DNA of 64,000 bases from Tetranychus cinnabarinus (GCA_022266195.1 WHVY01000001.1:17670001-17734000); one strand, 5' to 3'. Counted from the first letter of the stretch, positions 1-13,400 are shown. Notes: a model not told the origin generated them from the letters alone. Program-made: numbers and translations.

Positions 1-859
1 TTAATTGTTCAATTTCTTGAACTAATTCAATCTTTTCTTGAGCTATGGTTCTCAGTTTCTCCTCCAGAGAAGCACCTTCTATAGAATCGAATAATTCAGC
101 AACTTCTCTTGAAATTAAAGTTGCCCCTAACTTTCGAGGTTCATCTCTTGAGCTTGAAAATGAACTTTCACCGGTTTCACCATTAACCCTTTTTTCACTG
201 GTGTCACTAAGTGAATCACGGGGTGTTGATAAGGGAGCCAACAGGTTGGATCCTTCAACAAAGACTAAACCTCGCTCCTGGAATGTAAAAGAGAAAAGGG
301 GAAAAGAAACAAGAAAAAAAGATGAAGTCAAAAACAACAAATGAAGATTGAAAGGTGGGGCTGATTGTGCAGAAAAAAATATAATGAAAACGCTCAAATC
401 ATCCTGAGTTCATAATGAAAGAGAAGTTAGGTTGTTTTTTTACGTCATCCATCAAAAACACTAACCTCAATTAAACTGTCCCTTTGTTTGATGCATTCCT
501 CAAGATATTTATGCCTATCCTTGAGTTCTTTGTAATCGCGACTCAGCAGATCATATACCTGTAAAAAATGAAACATGAAAAAAGTAATAACAACAACACT
601 ACATTTATCATAATGAATAATGAAACCGAAAATGGTAATAAAGGATATCAGGATAGGAAATATTTCTCACCCTAGACTTTTCCTTCAATTCACGTTGTAA
701 CCGGTAGTAATTTTCTTGTAACTCTTCCAGATCATCTTTAAGTAATTCCACTTGATACGAGTAGGTGTTCTTTTCATTGTCAAGCTGAGAATTAGTTATC
801 AAAGCTTTTTTCAATTTTTCCTCAAGCTCGATCATCTTTTCACCTTTTCTTAATCGTTG
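1..859 (-). CDS. LRRFIP2: LRRFIP-like coiled-coil protein (partial, 3' end outside window)
   Basis: Three minus-strand exons join in phase: 671-859, 466-558 (31 codons) and 1-277. They encode a charged coiled coil with the block ITNSQLDNEKNTYSYQVELL, then KDRHKYLEECIKQRDSLIE, then ERGLVFVEGSN, a Ser-rich linker and EEKLRTIAQEKIELVQEIEQ. These match, in order, the conserved NAQLDNEK, RQRDELIE and GLVI blocks of leucine-rich-repeat Flightless-interacting proteins, which bind Flightless I and act in Toll/Wnt-linked signalling (family knowledge). Donors and acceptors are GT/AG. The 5' end is uncertain: exon 671-859 may follow an upstream exon through the acceptor near 860, or translation may begin at the in-frame ATG at 835. 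The gene continues beyond position 1. LRRFIP1 and LRRFIP2 cannot be told apart here, so the symbol is by family only. Confidence 0.8.
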
Positions 860-1785
860 CTCACCAATGTGAATGAGAATAATCACGAGAAATAGAAAAA
901 GCAAATTCTCACAGGATTATAGTTAGTGACAAAGGTGGAGATGAGTGATGAGAAAAGTAGCAATACGGTGAGAGTAAATAGTTGAAGATTATATAACACA
1001 CAGGTAAATAGCCTTCACAAATCAATATTCACTCATTCATTAAAAAGTAGTCCTTATTTAAACAACAATTAACAGGGTGATATAAATTAAATTTCCAAGA
1101 TATAAACAAATAGTCCTTAAAGATGTAAATCAGAATTTAAATTCAATCAATTCAACTGTTAAATGCAACCTTTCAGCAACAAATGGCAAAAGAGTAAAAA
1201 AATAAATAAATTTACCACGCAATCGCATAAATCGCCGATTATGAATTTAAGTTTCTAGATTAGATCATAGATGGTGTCACAGATGGATAATTTAAATTTT
1301 GACAATTAAACCGATTAAACTATTTTGTTTTGATAATTTTTTATTGATATCAACATTCACAGGTTTCATGCTGACCCATAAGGTCAATATCGTCAATCTT
1401 ATGTTCCAAATGTTGTACTGTCTTTGATGTTTATCATTGATGATTTTTTTTGTGATTAAAGTCGCAATTTATCCATCTTGACTGTAAATAAGATGTATTT
1501 TTGATAATCTTTCATTAAAATTAAAAAAAATTCTGGTCGGTATCGTTAATCCGAATTGAATTGGTCTATATAACATGCTAAGTAAAGTCTTGTTTTCATT
1601 CATTCAAATAAGTTTATCTAACTTGAAAAAACCGGTGTTGGAAATGTGATGAACGATGTGTTGAAGTCTGATCAGCTGTACATTATTTTACTTTTGATGC
1701 TTTCTATATTGTGCAACATGAGCTACAAATGTGGTTGTAAACTCGAAACTTTAATTTCTTTTGACATCGCAAACACTCAACAATT
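860..1785. other. Intergenic: 5' regions of LRRFIP-like and MIPEP genes
   Basis: An AT-rich stretch between two head-to-head genes. It must hold both promoters and perhaps an unseen first exon of the LRRFIP-like gene. I see no long coding frame, repeat or RNA gene in it. Confidence 0.5.
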
Positions 1786-3957
1786 ATGAGACAACCTTTT
1801 GGTAATCTAGTTCGTAGGTGCTTTTGCACTAGCCTGAAACCCTATTTCAATGAAATAGCTCCAGCCAAACCAAGTTTCTTTGGCGATGGTTGGGATAATA
1901 AAGGATTGTTTGGGATCGAGGAACTTGCTGATGCTTCGGGTTTTATGGAGTTTAGTGAAGGTGCTAAAGCTAAGTCTTACGAGCTGTTATATGAAGCCTT
2001 AAGTAAAAACAGGACTCGTAAAATGGTTGAGATATTTGACGAGATGTCCAATAGTCTGTGTAAAGTTGCAGATCTTGCTGAATTTGTCCGTATTGGTCAT
2101 CCAGATCCATTGTAAATATCTTTCAAAATTCATTTAATTTCAGTTCACTTTATTAATTACTCATCGTTTAAAATTGTTCAAGTTATCTAATTCTTAACTT
2201 TATTTTTTATTAGATTTCGCAAAAATGCTACTGATGCTTCTATCAAAATCAGTCGAGAAGTGGAAAAACTTAATGTACATAGAGAATTGTACGATTGTTT
2301 GAAAAAAGTTGTTGATAATGGAGACGTTGTGCCGACCACAGATGTTGATAAAGAAGTTGCTAGATTGTTTTTACATGATTTTGAGCAGTCAGGAGTTCAC
2401 TTGAATGACCAAGATCGTGACAAAGTGGTTCAACTGAATGATTTCATCTTGCATATTGGAGGATATTTTGTCAGTCGAGTCTCTGAACCAACTCTAGTTC
2501 CTAAAGAAGAAGTCCCTAAAAAATATCAAGATAAATTTCCTGTTGACGGTTACAACCTATCTATTCGTGGCCTTTTTACCAGCTCATCAGACGAAGATCT
2601 CAGAGAAATTGCTTTTAAACTGTTCTACAAACCCGATGAGCACCGAGAAAAACTTTTACTTCAAATGCTAACCGCTCGATTCGCCTTGGCAAATTTGTGT
2701 GGTTTCCCTTCCTTTGGTGAAAGAGCCATAAGAGGAGGAATATTTGAATCGGTGGCCCAAGTTAATTCTTTTCTGGAGACTCTTTCTGATTCCTTGAAGC
2801 CATTAGCAGCTAATGACTATAATTTAATGTTATCAATCAAAAAGAAACTAGATCCTTCTGCATCCGAAGTTAAACCTTGGGATCCTCAATACTTAATTGA
2901 AAATTTTAAATACTCAAGATTGAGTAGTGCTCTCCAGGAAACTTTATCTTATTTTTCACTTGGTGTTTGCATGGATGGCTTAAATCACATTTTTAAATCT
3001 TTGTTCAACATTCATTTAGAGTACTGTGCTCCACGTGCAGGTGAATTATGGCATCCTGATGTAATTAAATTGAATGTTTATGATGAACATAAACAAGAAC
3101 TGGGTTCAATTTATTGTGATTTCTTTGAACGAGATGGAAAGCCCCACCAAGATTGTCATTTCACTATAAGAGGAGGATGTCAATTATCTGATGGAAATTA
3201 TCAAAATCCGATTGTTGTTTTAGTTTTGAGCTTACCCAAATCGAACTCCTTTATACCTACACTTCTATCACCGCACATGGTTGACAATTTATTTCATGAA
3301 ATGGGTCACGCCGTTCATTCAATTCTAGCTCGTACACCTTTTCAACACACAACCGGGACAAGGTGCTCAACTGATTTAGCTGAAGTTCCTTCAATACTAA
3401 TGGAATACTTTATTCAAGATCCTCGAGTTGTTTCTACTTTTGCAAAACACTACGCGAATGATCAACCTATTCCTGATAACCTTTTATCAACATGGATCGC
3501 TTCTAAAAAGTTTTTTAATGCAAGTGAAACGCAACTTCAACTTTTCTATGCAGCTCTCGATCAAGCGTACCACGGCAGAGATCCATTATTGGGGTCGAAT
3601 TCAACAAATGCACAAGCCATGAAAGTGTGTGAAAAATATTACCAATTTGGCTACTCACCTGATATTGCTTGGCAATTGAGATTTGGTCATCTAGTCGGTT
3701 ATGGAGCCAAATATTATTCTTATTTAATTTCAAGATCAGTTTCTCGGTTAATTTGGACCAAATATTTTTCAGCCGATCCCTTTTCCAAAGAAGCTGGTCA
3801 CATCTACCAAACTCGTGTTCTAGCTCATGGTGGTGGTAAACCAGCTGCTGATATAGTAGAAGATATTTTAGAGCATCCCGTTGATCCAAATTATTTATCG
3901 CAATCAATTATCGATGATATAGTCGAATGTAATCAACGATGTAAACAATTTCTTTAA
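1786..3957 (+). CDS. MIPEP: Mitochondrial intermediate peptidase (M3 metallopeptidase)
   Basis: Two exons, 1786-2111 and 2214-3957, join in phase (intron 2112-2213) to give 689 aa, close to the family's usual length of about 700. The enzyme removes an octapeptide from imported matrix proteins after the main processing protease has cut (family knowledge). The sequence shows a basic N-terminus typical of a matrix targeting signal (MRQPFGNLVRRCFCTSLKP). The M3 zinc motif HEMGH falls at about residues 470-474 in FHEMGHAVHS, followed by a Glu in AEVPSILMEYF as third ligand. The C-terminal RVLAHGGGKPA block is also typical of M3. The block VEKLNVHRELYDCLKK right after the splice matches MIPEP rather than thimet oligopeptidase. 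The start is the first ATG of an open frame. No key residue is missing. Confidence 0.95.
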
Positions 3958-4257
3958 GATTTAATAGATTGTTACGTTCATATGAGCTATTTTTAGCTTT
4001 CCAAACATTTTTACCGCAATCAATAAGTTTTGAATTTGAAATTATATTACCAATAGATTTAAATTTGACTGTTAGAGAGATTCAAGAGTTTATTTATTTG
4101 CTTGAAAGAAAAATTCGCGCGTCGAATAAAAGTCCGATAGGTGGCTACAAGTTCCTCGGCCAGCTGGCTTTGATTTGTGTTAAAATCAACACGTGCGTTT
4201 CAATAATTTCAATTATTTAATTTGATTTTTTATCGGTTTAAAATTTAATTTAACAAC

Positions 4258-5119
4258 ATGACTAAAAGTGCAAATAGTAGAGTAATCATGGTTAAAAATG
4301 TCCCCCATGGTTTCTATGAAAAGGAAATGATGGAATTTTTCTCACAATTTGGTCCTGTAACTCGTCTCAAATTATTGAGAAGCAGAAAAGTAAGTGTGTT
4401 TTTAATGCTGTCTAATTTTGAGCAAATTATCCCTTTCTCTATCTAATCTTGTCTTTTGAAATTACAGTATTTAAAAAGCAAAGGGATTGCTTTCGTTGAA
4501 TTTGCATATGATGATGTCGCTAAGATAGTAGCTCATACTATGGACAATTACCTTATGTTTGAAAAGTTATTAAAATGTGAGTATTGTTTTCTTCATGTTT
4601 GTTTCTTTATCTTTCATCACTTGATTTTCACTGGTCTAATATTTGTTTATTTATCTTTCAGGTGAAGTTGTACAACCCGGAAAACTTCCAAAGGGCGTCT
4701 TCAAGAATTGGAAAAAACCAAAAGTATCTTCAATTACTACTCATAAGAAAATTAGTGGAAAATCTAAGAATAATGCTGAATGGAAGAAGCTGAAAGCAAA
4801 GAAAATCAAATTGATAAAGGAAGCTATACAGAAATTAGAAGCATTGGGCATTTCTTACGAGTGTACGATAATTGAAAAATCGGATGACGAGAGTGAGGAT
4901 GAAGATGTCAAGGATGAATCAGATTTCGTGTCATTAAAAGATGACTCTGAAGATGAATCGTTTGTGTCTTGTGATTCAAAACCAAGCCCACGATTGATTA
5001 AGGCGATTAAAAGCTACTCTGAAAAAAAGTTTGCCAGATCAGGATCATCAATGAAAAGAAAATTACTTTATATTCCGAAATTCGCCTTTTTGCGTGCTGC
5101 GAAAAGGTTGTCATTGTAA
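4258..5119 (+). CDS. NIFK: NIFK-like nucleolar RRM protein
   Basis: Three exons, 4258-4389, 4468-4576 and 4662-5119, join in phase to a protein of 232 aa. One RRM fills the first half: RNP2 is IMVKNVP (residues 10-16 region) and RNP1 is KGIAFVEF (49-56). The intron pattern splits the RRM. After the RRM comes CEVVQPGKLPKGVFKNWKKP, a match to the conserved K(V)xKxxFKxW segment of the MKI67 FHA-domain interacting nucleolar phosphoprotein, then a Lys-rich helix ending in KLEALGISYE and an acidic DDESEDEDVKDE tract. The family works in pre-rRNA processing of the large subunit and localises to nucleolus and chromosome periphery (family knowledge). It lies 300 bp after MIPEP on the same strand and ends tail to tail with ORC4. 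Confidence 0.85.
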
Positions 5120-5331
5120 TTTTCAAGACTGTATTTTTTCAACTGATATTGTTAATGATTATAGACGATCTCATGTTTAATCATCATAAGCAATTTACAC
5201 TCAACTGCAATTAAAAATTAATTCATTTTTGAGGAATATAAAATTTATTAATTATTAAAAATATGAAAACCTACAATGGCACTTTATGATAGATTTAAAA
5301 TCAGATAGCAGGTAGAAAGTAAGGTGAACTT

Positions 5332-6465
5332 TCAAGCTGTTGTTTCTAAAACATGGAGAAAGTTTGTAGGCAAATCTTTCTTGTTCTTATTTAGAACAAA
5401 TTTGAGTAGTTCTAGGTCAGCATTTAAAGATAAAGAAGTCCAATCAGAGATGTAAGAATTGTATCTTTGACCAGGATTTATAAAAAGCAATCCATAATCG
5501 ATTAAACGATGTAAAACAAATAGAAACAGCTCTTTAGAGTGTGAGATTTGTGCAGGAATGTTACGAAGTAAAGGCGCTATCTCTATGGGTCGGAAGAAGC
5601 TTTTCCCAGAGTCTGAGAGTTTCTTAGAGATCAAGCAAACAACAGCCAATTCAAGAAAGGATAACGATTCCAATAGTTCAACTTTGCGGTCATTGGTTAA
5701 AGATTTTGATGCAGTCAAACTATCACAGCTAAGCAGTAAATCAAGCATGAATTTTTTCATATCACCAGGCGTTCGTGATTTCTTGTACTGTCTGAAAACA
5801 AGCGGTTTCAATATACTGTCACTGAAAGCACCTTCAAGGTAATTTTTCACGTAGTCAAAGTATTCTTTTTGGTTTTTAAAAGGTGATGACAATACAATTG
5901 TTTGGTAAGACATTCTGGATCTAACTCTTTTTTCAACATAATCAGTACAATCAGCTTTAGCTGTTAATCCAATCAAACATATACCAGGCACATAGTGAAC
6001 GGCATCAAAAAGAGTATACAACAGCGTTTGCTGTCGGCGACAAAAGATGTCAATCTCGTTTAAAATAAAACAAAATGTTTTGATAGTCTTTGAGGATGAA
6101 ATTTTTTCTTGAAGTGCAGTACCTATTTGCGAAGCATTAGTCACAGGAATGTCCACACATTGAGCTATCACAGAAAGGGCCAAAGCATCAGTATTATGTA
6201 TCGCACCATCCAATTTGATTATGGTGCGTCTACGAGAAGATGAAGTAACCTTCTTTTTTAAACAATGATCCAATAAGCATGTTTTACCAGAACCACGACA
6301 CCCATAGATAATTACACTGCTTGATTCACCATTTTTAAAAGTTTTGTTGAGGACATTTTCAAGAATTTTTTTCTCCTCGTCATAACCATATAATTCATCT
6401 TGTCCAGAGTCAATTTTACTAATCAAACGATTTATTTTGTTCTCGTCCAATTGTTTCACTTTCAT
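5332..6465 (-). CDS. ORC4: Origin recognition complex subunit 4
   Basis: A single-exon frame of 377 aa beginning at an ATG. It is an AAA+ ATPase with Walker A GCRGSGKT at residues 55-62 and a Walker-B-like FILNEID at 133-139. The block LIGLTAKADCTDYVEKRVRSRMS corresponds to the ORC4 sensor-1 and arginine-finger region (IGLTxxxDxxxxLEKRVxSRFS), which separates it from ORC1, ORC5 and CDC6. A winged-helix C-terminal part follows. ORC4 is part of the complex that loads the replicative helicase at origins (family knowledge). It is shorter than the vertebrate protein (about 436 aa), mainly at the N-terminus. No introns and no frame breaks are seen. Confidence 0.93.
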   Translation of the reverse strand: MKVKQLDENKINRLISKIDSGQDELYGYDEEKKILENVLNKTFKNGESSSVIIYGCRGSGKTCLLDHCLKKKVTSSSRRRTIIKLDGAIHNTDALALSVIAQCVDIPVTNASQIGTALQEKISSSKTIKTFCFILNEIDIFCRRQQTLLYTLFDAVHYVPGICLIGLTAKADCTDYVEKRVRSRMSYQTIVLSSPFKNQKEYFDYVKNYLEGAFSDSILKPLVFRQYKKSRTPGDMKKFMLDLLLSCDSLTASKSLTNDRKVELLESLSFLELAVVCLISKKLSDSGKSFFRPIEIAPLLRNIPAQISHSKELFLFVLHRLIDYGLLFINPGQRYNSYISDWTSLSLNADLELLKFVLNKNKKDLPTNFLHVLETTA

Positions 6466-7626
6466 GGTACCGTTTCACTAATGAGTGTAGATAAAAGCGG
6501 GTTAATCAATCGTCAGAAATTATTAAAAAATAGATGAGAATTTAATGGACTTATGAACTAATGGTGATTAAACTTTTTTACTTGGCACAGAATGTTTTAT
6601 AGCAAGTTTTGGCGAAAAAAATTTAAAAACTTAAACCATTCTGTTTCTATAGAGATGCTTGTGAGCGCTAAAGTTGAACTTGTTTTATTTTGGAGTCAAG
6701 ACTGAATATTTGATTGTTAGAAATTCTAGCAAAATTATTCTGCTATCTTAACCTACAAGATAATCTTATGAATTGATAAATTGGAGTCACTTTTATAGAA
6801 TTTATAATTCAAAAGATCCCTGATTAAGCAAGATTTATTGTTAAGTTGTTATGAACTGAAAATAACAGAAACAAATAAATTCACAAAAGGCAAACAAAGT
6901 GAATGTTATTCTCAACTTCAGAATGGCAATCTTTCAAAGTTTCAGTTCCTACAATAGGCCTGGTTAGACTTGAAATTGGAATAAAAATTGAAGCAAAATC
7001 TGCAGCCCTAACACTTGACCAAACATCTTTTTCAGCTTATTTCTATCGATTTATCATGAAATTTCCGGAATCGAATCGTACCGGTAAGGTCCTTTATCTA
7101 ATTAGGGAAAGTGTTTACGCATATAGACGTGATTCAATGTAATTTAACGCAATTTAATGTATCAGTTAAATAATTGTTATAAGTTTCTTTGTGAGATATA
7201 AAAATATTACAAAACCCATTGTCAATAAAATTTATTTATAAACTACAAAATAGAATTAATTGTTGGCATGATTGAGGAGTCTATTTTTGAGTTGATTTGA
7301 AAATAGAATTCAAATTCGAAAATGAAATGAAAGATGATTGATTGACTTGAAAGGGGTTGATGGCGTTTGTCGTTACATAAAATTACAATGAGTAAAAATT
7401 TGATCTCAAAAAAACGATTATATCGCCAGGTTGTAATTCATTCCTATTCAGATCGACCTACACTTGGATCTACTTTCCGTTGGTTTAATAAGAAAACAGT
7501 TGAAGATCCATCTTTAATAAACGTCTTCACCTTTTGTTGCACCTCACTGTGAAAAAAAATCAAAATATCAATTAAATGAATTGTTCAGCTATATCAATAG
7601 ACAATTTTTTAGCACGAATCAATTTC
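6466..7626. other. Intergenic between ORC4 and ceramide synthase
   Basis: AT-rich sequence holding the ORC4 promoter and the ceramide synthase 3' end. Two short plus-strand frames (6903-7142, 7367-7552) show no recognisable domain, no start context and no splice partners, so I treat them as chance. Confidence 0.5.
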
Positions 7627-10474
7627 TTACTTTTTGATTTCTTCCTTTGACTCTGTACTTGTATTATTAGTTTCATCGTGTTCATATTCTCGGTTGTCTT
7701 CGATTTCTTTAACTTGACCGGTTACCACTTTGTAAAGAAGTTTAATGATAAACTATAAAAAAGGAAAAGAGTATTTCATTAAATAAAAATTATTAACACC
7801 TTTGGTATTCAATTAACTTACTGAAAACCAATAAAGATTCATTGTGAGTAAAATGTAGAGAAGCGAATTGAGAAAAAGTGGAAATGGTACTTGGATTCCA
7901 TGTTGATGGACGTAAATTGAAGAAACGAAAACATTTCTCAATGGAAACCAATAAAGTCGAGTTACAAACCAAGTAACCGTGAAACAGCAGAAACCAATGT
8001 TGGCCAATAATTCAAAGATATTAATATTCTTGTTATTTTGTCTCTTGAAATAAAGACAGGTTTTAGTTCCTTCCAGGAGGATATCACAAGCATCATGAAG
8101 AAAAATAGCAATTAATCCAGCTCGATGGCATCTGTAAAGATCGGTGAGGAAAGTGAATAAAAACCATGGATTAGATGATTGAGCAAACATTGAAAAAGAA
8201 TCAAAGAAAATTGATAAGCACTGCAGAAATGAATGAATAATGCTGTTGTTGCAGATAAAAATAAGTTAATATTCTGGTTATGATAAAAGTAACAGCATGA
8301 TTAAACACAAAAGATTCAAACTACAACATGTGTAAACCTTTTCAACTTTGAAATGGCTATAGTGATTATGCAAACATCCCATAAAAGACATTGTATTGTT
8401 TCCTTTAAATTTGATTGTTGTTAAAAACTGAACAATGTTTTAAGAGTAGTGCCAGTTTTTCTTACTAAGGACGTTCAACTTGAAATAAACTGTAAAAACA
8501 GTAACCAGGTCTCTATACTTCATTTCATCTTCTTATGATAGATGATTATCTTTCTTCTCATGATAGAACCAACTTTTTTTCAGAATCTAACCTACCTTAA
8601 CATCTGATTTGTTCATCATTATCATAATTATTATCAGAAATAAAGGTTTATAACTCAGATCGTAATAGTATGCCCATCAAGATATGAAAAATGGTGAAGC
8701 TTTTTCATCCTTTTTTTTCATTCATCTTAATTCTTAAAACAGTTCAAAGCCTCGAGCTAAATAAATCCTGAGTGCACCAATGATTATTTGATATGTAGCA
8801 ATAGTCAGGAGTGGGATTAGAGTAAAAAACTTACCTGATTGAGAGGGAGAAGACAAGAAGTAATGATGTAACAATGTGATGACCCATCAAGACCAATGTA
8901 TCTCGCCTCCAATGATCAACAAATAGAGTTGCATAGAGTGAATGGAGATAGAAACTAATTTCAACGATATAAATAGCGTAGACATCTTTCGGAACATCCA
9001 GGGACATGGAATAGTCTGTAAAGATGAAAAAAGGATTGAAATCAATTGTCATTTTAAAGAGGTAGTCATCATTGGTGGTTGATTAATCTAAAGATTATTT
9101 ATAATCTCTAGAAGTCTTGTCTCAATTATTTCCAAAAACTGAATTCATTATTACCTTTCCAAACATCGGTGGGTTTGTAGAAGTAGTTGGTTCCTGATTG
9201 CCATAGTAAAATGTATGCAGTGTAACACCATGTTGATAGATAAAAAATGAATTTCCAGGCACTTTCGGGCAATTTTTCTCTTTCTTGCTTAGGTAATCTG
9301 TAGTAACGGGCAATAGGCTGTTGATAAAAAAGAATAAGATAAAATGAAAAAAGGTAATCAAGAAAATTGTGTTTGACCTGAGAGAAGGCCCAACAAACCA
9401 GGCTTAAAATGTTAAAGGTGGACTTGCTTAGAGGTGTTTGACAAGATTCAATCAATTGATAAATAGATGAAGTTAAAGGAAGAAGAACGAGCAATTACTA
9501 TTGAAGCGATTCAAGAGATCACAGACAATACATTTTAATCTAAATAATCGTCTTTAATAGCGCTTGAAATGTGTCTCAATCAAGAATTGCTCAGAAGAAA
9601 CTAATTCATAAAGTAAACTGATTGAAATTTCTATTCCATAGTATTTGAGTTGAAGCTCATTAGACTAATCAGGGTATGGAATAGCTGCTAAGATCTCATA
9701 GCTTTCCAATGAGATCAGAAGTCTTTCATGCTTCTAAAATTACGGGATCATCATATTAAAAAGAAAAATAAGATTTTAACATAAACCCGGAACAGGTTTG
9801 CTTGGAAAATTAATTATCATACAGACAAGATTTTACAGTGACAACTGGTTACATTGAACTTGAAAAAAGAGAGATGTATGCGTGAGAGAAAGAGAGAAAA
9901 GGTAAGAGAGGGCCAAAAAGAAAGCTAAAAAGAAAGACAATGTACAGGTAAGGAGAGCTGAGATTAGTTTCCTCAATAGACTCACGAAGATCATTAAACT
10001 TTGATATCGCTAATTTTTGAGGTTTCTCTTTGTCCGTATTACAAAATATAATTGCACACATTCTTGAAATAGAAATGTAAACTCATTCCAGATTTTTGAA
10101 GAAAAAAAATTGAAGATTTAAAAGGAAAACTATGGCAACTATTAACTAGAAAAGAGAAAAAATATCCAGATGATTAAGAAAGGTTAAAGTTGTTAAGACA
10201 AAGACAAAATGAGAAAATTTTGGAGGTGAATTACCTTGAAAAGATTGGTGGTTAAAATATTCCGCACTATGGTCCAGAAGATTGCCAAAACAAACATGAG
10301 TATGTAATCATAACGATCAAGATTGGTTAAACACTTGCTCAAATCTTTAACTGTGTCCTCTGGAAATGAATAATTGTTGACCAATTGGTGGAAATTAATA
10401 CGAACAAAATTACTACTCTCTGTTAAAAATTGTGAATAACTTGGTGATGGTTCCCACGTTCGGTTGGTATCCAT
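7627..10474 (-). CDS. CERS1: Ceramide synthase 1 (TLC/Lag1 domain)
   Basis: Five exons on the minus strand (10235-10474, 9155-9317, 8835-9015, 7822-8131, 7627-7752) join in phase to 339 aa, against about 350 in vertebrates. The protein N-acylates sphingoid bases in the ER membrane to make (dihydro)ceramide (family knowledge). It follows CerS1 blocks in order: PSYSQF near the N-terminus, LPESAWKFIFYLSTWCYTAY at the start of the TLC domain, HHIVTSLLLVFSLSIR and FLHDACDILLEGTK (the Lag1 motif with its two His and Asp), TRLYWFPLRN, MNLYWFSF and VVTGQVKEIEDNREYE. There is no homeobox-like domain, as expected for the CerS1 class. The tail is acidic. The ATG at 10474 is the first in frame. Intron 1 is about 0.9 kb; the others are 139 bp, about 0.7 kb and 69 bp. 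Confidence 0.93.
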
Positions 10475-13400
10475 TGTCAAGATGATGGTGAAGGGTTAAC
10501 TTGATTGTGAGCTTTTCAATGATGAACTACCCAAAAGTGGAAATGAAGAACCAGCAAAAGATGTTACAAAAGCTGATTAAAACCTAAAACCAAACTAAAG
10601 AAGAAGAAGCAGTAGTACGGGCAAACCACATAGAGGGCGCTATACCCACTAAATCTCTTTCTTTTTCTTTTTTTTCGTTTCTTCTTTTAAACCGCTTTTC
10701 GCTAAAGTCGTTATGAGTGCAAGCATACCAGGTTGGGCGTGTTTATTTACCAATTGTAAATTAAACTCTTATTTTGATTATTTATTAAAAGTAGACTCAA
10801 AGACTCAAGAAAACTCATTCAATCGACAATTGAAAGACTCAAATTATCAATGAAAAACCATCGTTAAAGGACAATGACAATCGAAGTTTGAAAGCAATTC
10901 ATCAAGAAAAGTCGATCAAAGAAATTTTAAATGTTTTTATTTCCCTGAAAGTCCCTCAGAGCTCGACTCTTTTACAATGCTTTAGAGTACAGATTCTGTT
11001 TTTTGATCACCCTGTTAGAACATGATTATCTTAGGAACCCGAATTGCTATGAAACTCAGCCTGAAGTCAAATCATGGCCATCATTATCTCGTAAGACTTA
11101 TATTAGAACCGTTTCCGCTCAGCCACTATTTCAACACAAAAATGGTTGATTGCAGTTCTTTTTACTGAGTCAATATTGAATTTTTGATGAAAAACCACCA
11201 GAATAAGAAATCCAGAAATTAAAATCTACAGCTTTTGTCAAATTTATAATATTCATTTCGGGATGAAAAAACCTTTCTTTAAGCAGGTGTTATGATTTTC
11301 AGTTGAAAGTTGAAGCAATGACATGAAATTGAGACCATTTGTACAATTAAAACATTTCTCTGATCGACTCAAGCCCAAGCTCAACTGATTATGTTCATTA
11401 GGTAAGATGATATTCATATTAGATCCCCTGATTGTTGTTTTATCATACCAAACAGTATTAGCTCTGTCTCCCTTGTAAGTAGCGTTTCTAATCGGATATG
11501 GTGCGGAATCCAGGGAATATGTTAAAAGAAGGCCTTCTTAAAGCGTAAAAGACTGTCACTAGTACTCAAGACCTAAAATCACCATATTCAAAAATCGAAA
11601 TAGATTTATAAATTATCATTTTATGATAGTTTTAAATTTGCAAAATAAACGCGCCCAACCTGATAAAAACCAAATAAACTGTCGGTTCTGTATCTTATTT
11701 GTCTTATTTTAATCTACATTATTTACGTTTTACTTGTCATTTTATTGAATAGATTGAATACTAAGTGCCCAAATCGGCAAATAATTACAATTGTATTTGT
11801 TAATCAACTATGAAAAGTGATAAAGTTGTTATCAAAAAATTAACAGATGAAGCTGGTTTAGATGGATCATTCACTTAGAGGTGAATAAATGTGTTTGAAA
11901 TATTTATATGGATCCATGATGCATCATGTACCTGTTTTACTAACCTTTCTTCTTCTTTCAGGCAAACTTCAATATCATCATCATCACTATTATCATCAAC
12001 ATCATCATCGTTGTTCCTCTTCATTCAAGGAATTGGCTCTTTCAAGTTGGATTATTTTCTCACTGACGAGTTTATTCACTCTCTTGGCAAACTTGAACTT
12101 GTTTCCTTCAAATGTTCATCATCTCTTTACCATCATCATCTTCAACATGATCATGTATAAACGGCTTAAACAGGATAAATCATCGCCGTTAAACGCTTCC
12201 GTACCTCAAAAGGTTTTTAAGCAAAAACCCAAAAATATGTTGAACAGCTTATAATTGTTATTGTTTTTCCTTTTCTTGTTTACTTAAGATGACTGAATAT
12301 TTCCAATTATTCCTATAAATGAGTAAATTGGAGACTCAAATTTCAACTCAATCGCAATTAACTCAACCCTTTATACAACTACGTGCAGTAAACCTAATCA
12401 AAGACAATGGCCTTTGACTTCAAATGATGAATTACACCTAAATTGAATCATTACCAAACATTGGTAACAACTCAAGCTTATCCATGCTATTTCAATTTAA
12501 CTCAATTAGCTATGTAATTGCTAGCTGAGCAATCAATTGACTTTAGTCAGTTTGATATCTTTTTGCCCAAGCCTAACTGAATTACTCCATTTGAAATGGT
12601 AATTGTTACATTGTAATTACGGCGTAATTACAATTATTCAAATATCTAGTTGAACTGCCAAAGTACAAATTAGTCAAATTGGTATTAATTTTCATTTCTT
12701 CAATTTTGATAGACATCAAACTGTATCAACCCAGAAGGAAAATCGGGTTCCTACTTGGAGGAACCATTTTGCCCTTTGATTCCAGTGTAAGTTGTCAAAT
12801 TATTTCACTAATCAAAGCAAAGAAAATTTTTGATTGTCGATGAAATTGAAATTGATTTCAATCGATTCCAGCAAATCCAAATTTAGCTGGGAAATTGGTC
12901 AATCTTGACTCTTACGTTTCCTCATAAAGTCAAATCATTCTTAGAACTTAATCAATGTAGAATTGCTGTAATTAACTGATTTACCAGTTTTTCAGATGGC
13001 AATTGTTTTGACGTATTTTCCCTTTAATCAACTTTCCCATTTTTACTTTTTGAAGTGTGCTTTCCATCAATTTAATAGCAACTTGATGGTTCCTTATACA
13101 TCAACCTGTTGATAAGACTTCAACACTTTTTTTTGTTGTTTGTCAAAAATAATCATTTTGTTATTATTTCCTTCATCTTAACTCATCATGAAAAATCAAT
13201 TTTAACAGATCTTTTATGTCTTCTATCAATTACTAGATTGATTACATTTAATGGCTTGATGAGCCATGAAATGATCAATTTAATAAGCTTCTTCCAACAT
13301 TTATAAATAGTTTACCTGAACAATTGACTCTCCACTTTGCCAAACACATAATTCAATGAGTGGACCCAAAAAATCAAAATTGATTGATTGCATTAAATTA

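Noticed and set aside
45..344. Plus-strand 99-codon frame at the left edge
   Set aside because: It is antisense to the LRRFIP-like exon 1-277, whose splice sites and family match are convincing.
3969..4220. Short frame after MIPEP
   Set aside because: Lies in the 3' UTR/NIFK promoter gap; no domain, no splice logic.
9319..9494. Hydrophobic upstream extension of ceramide synthase exon 2
   Set aside because: LFK from exon 1 joins PIARYYRLPK in phase and matches CerS1; the extension is intron read-through.
11889..12254. His/Ser-rich frames
   Set aside because: Produced by CATCAT/TCATCA simple repeats in two frames; no supporting context.
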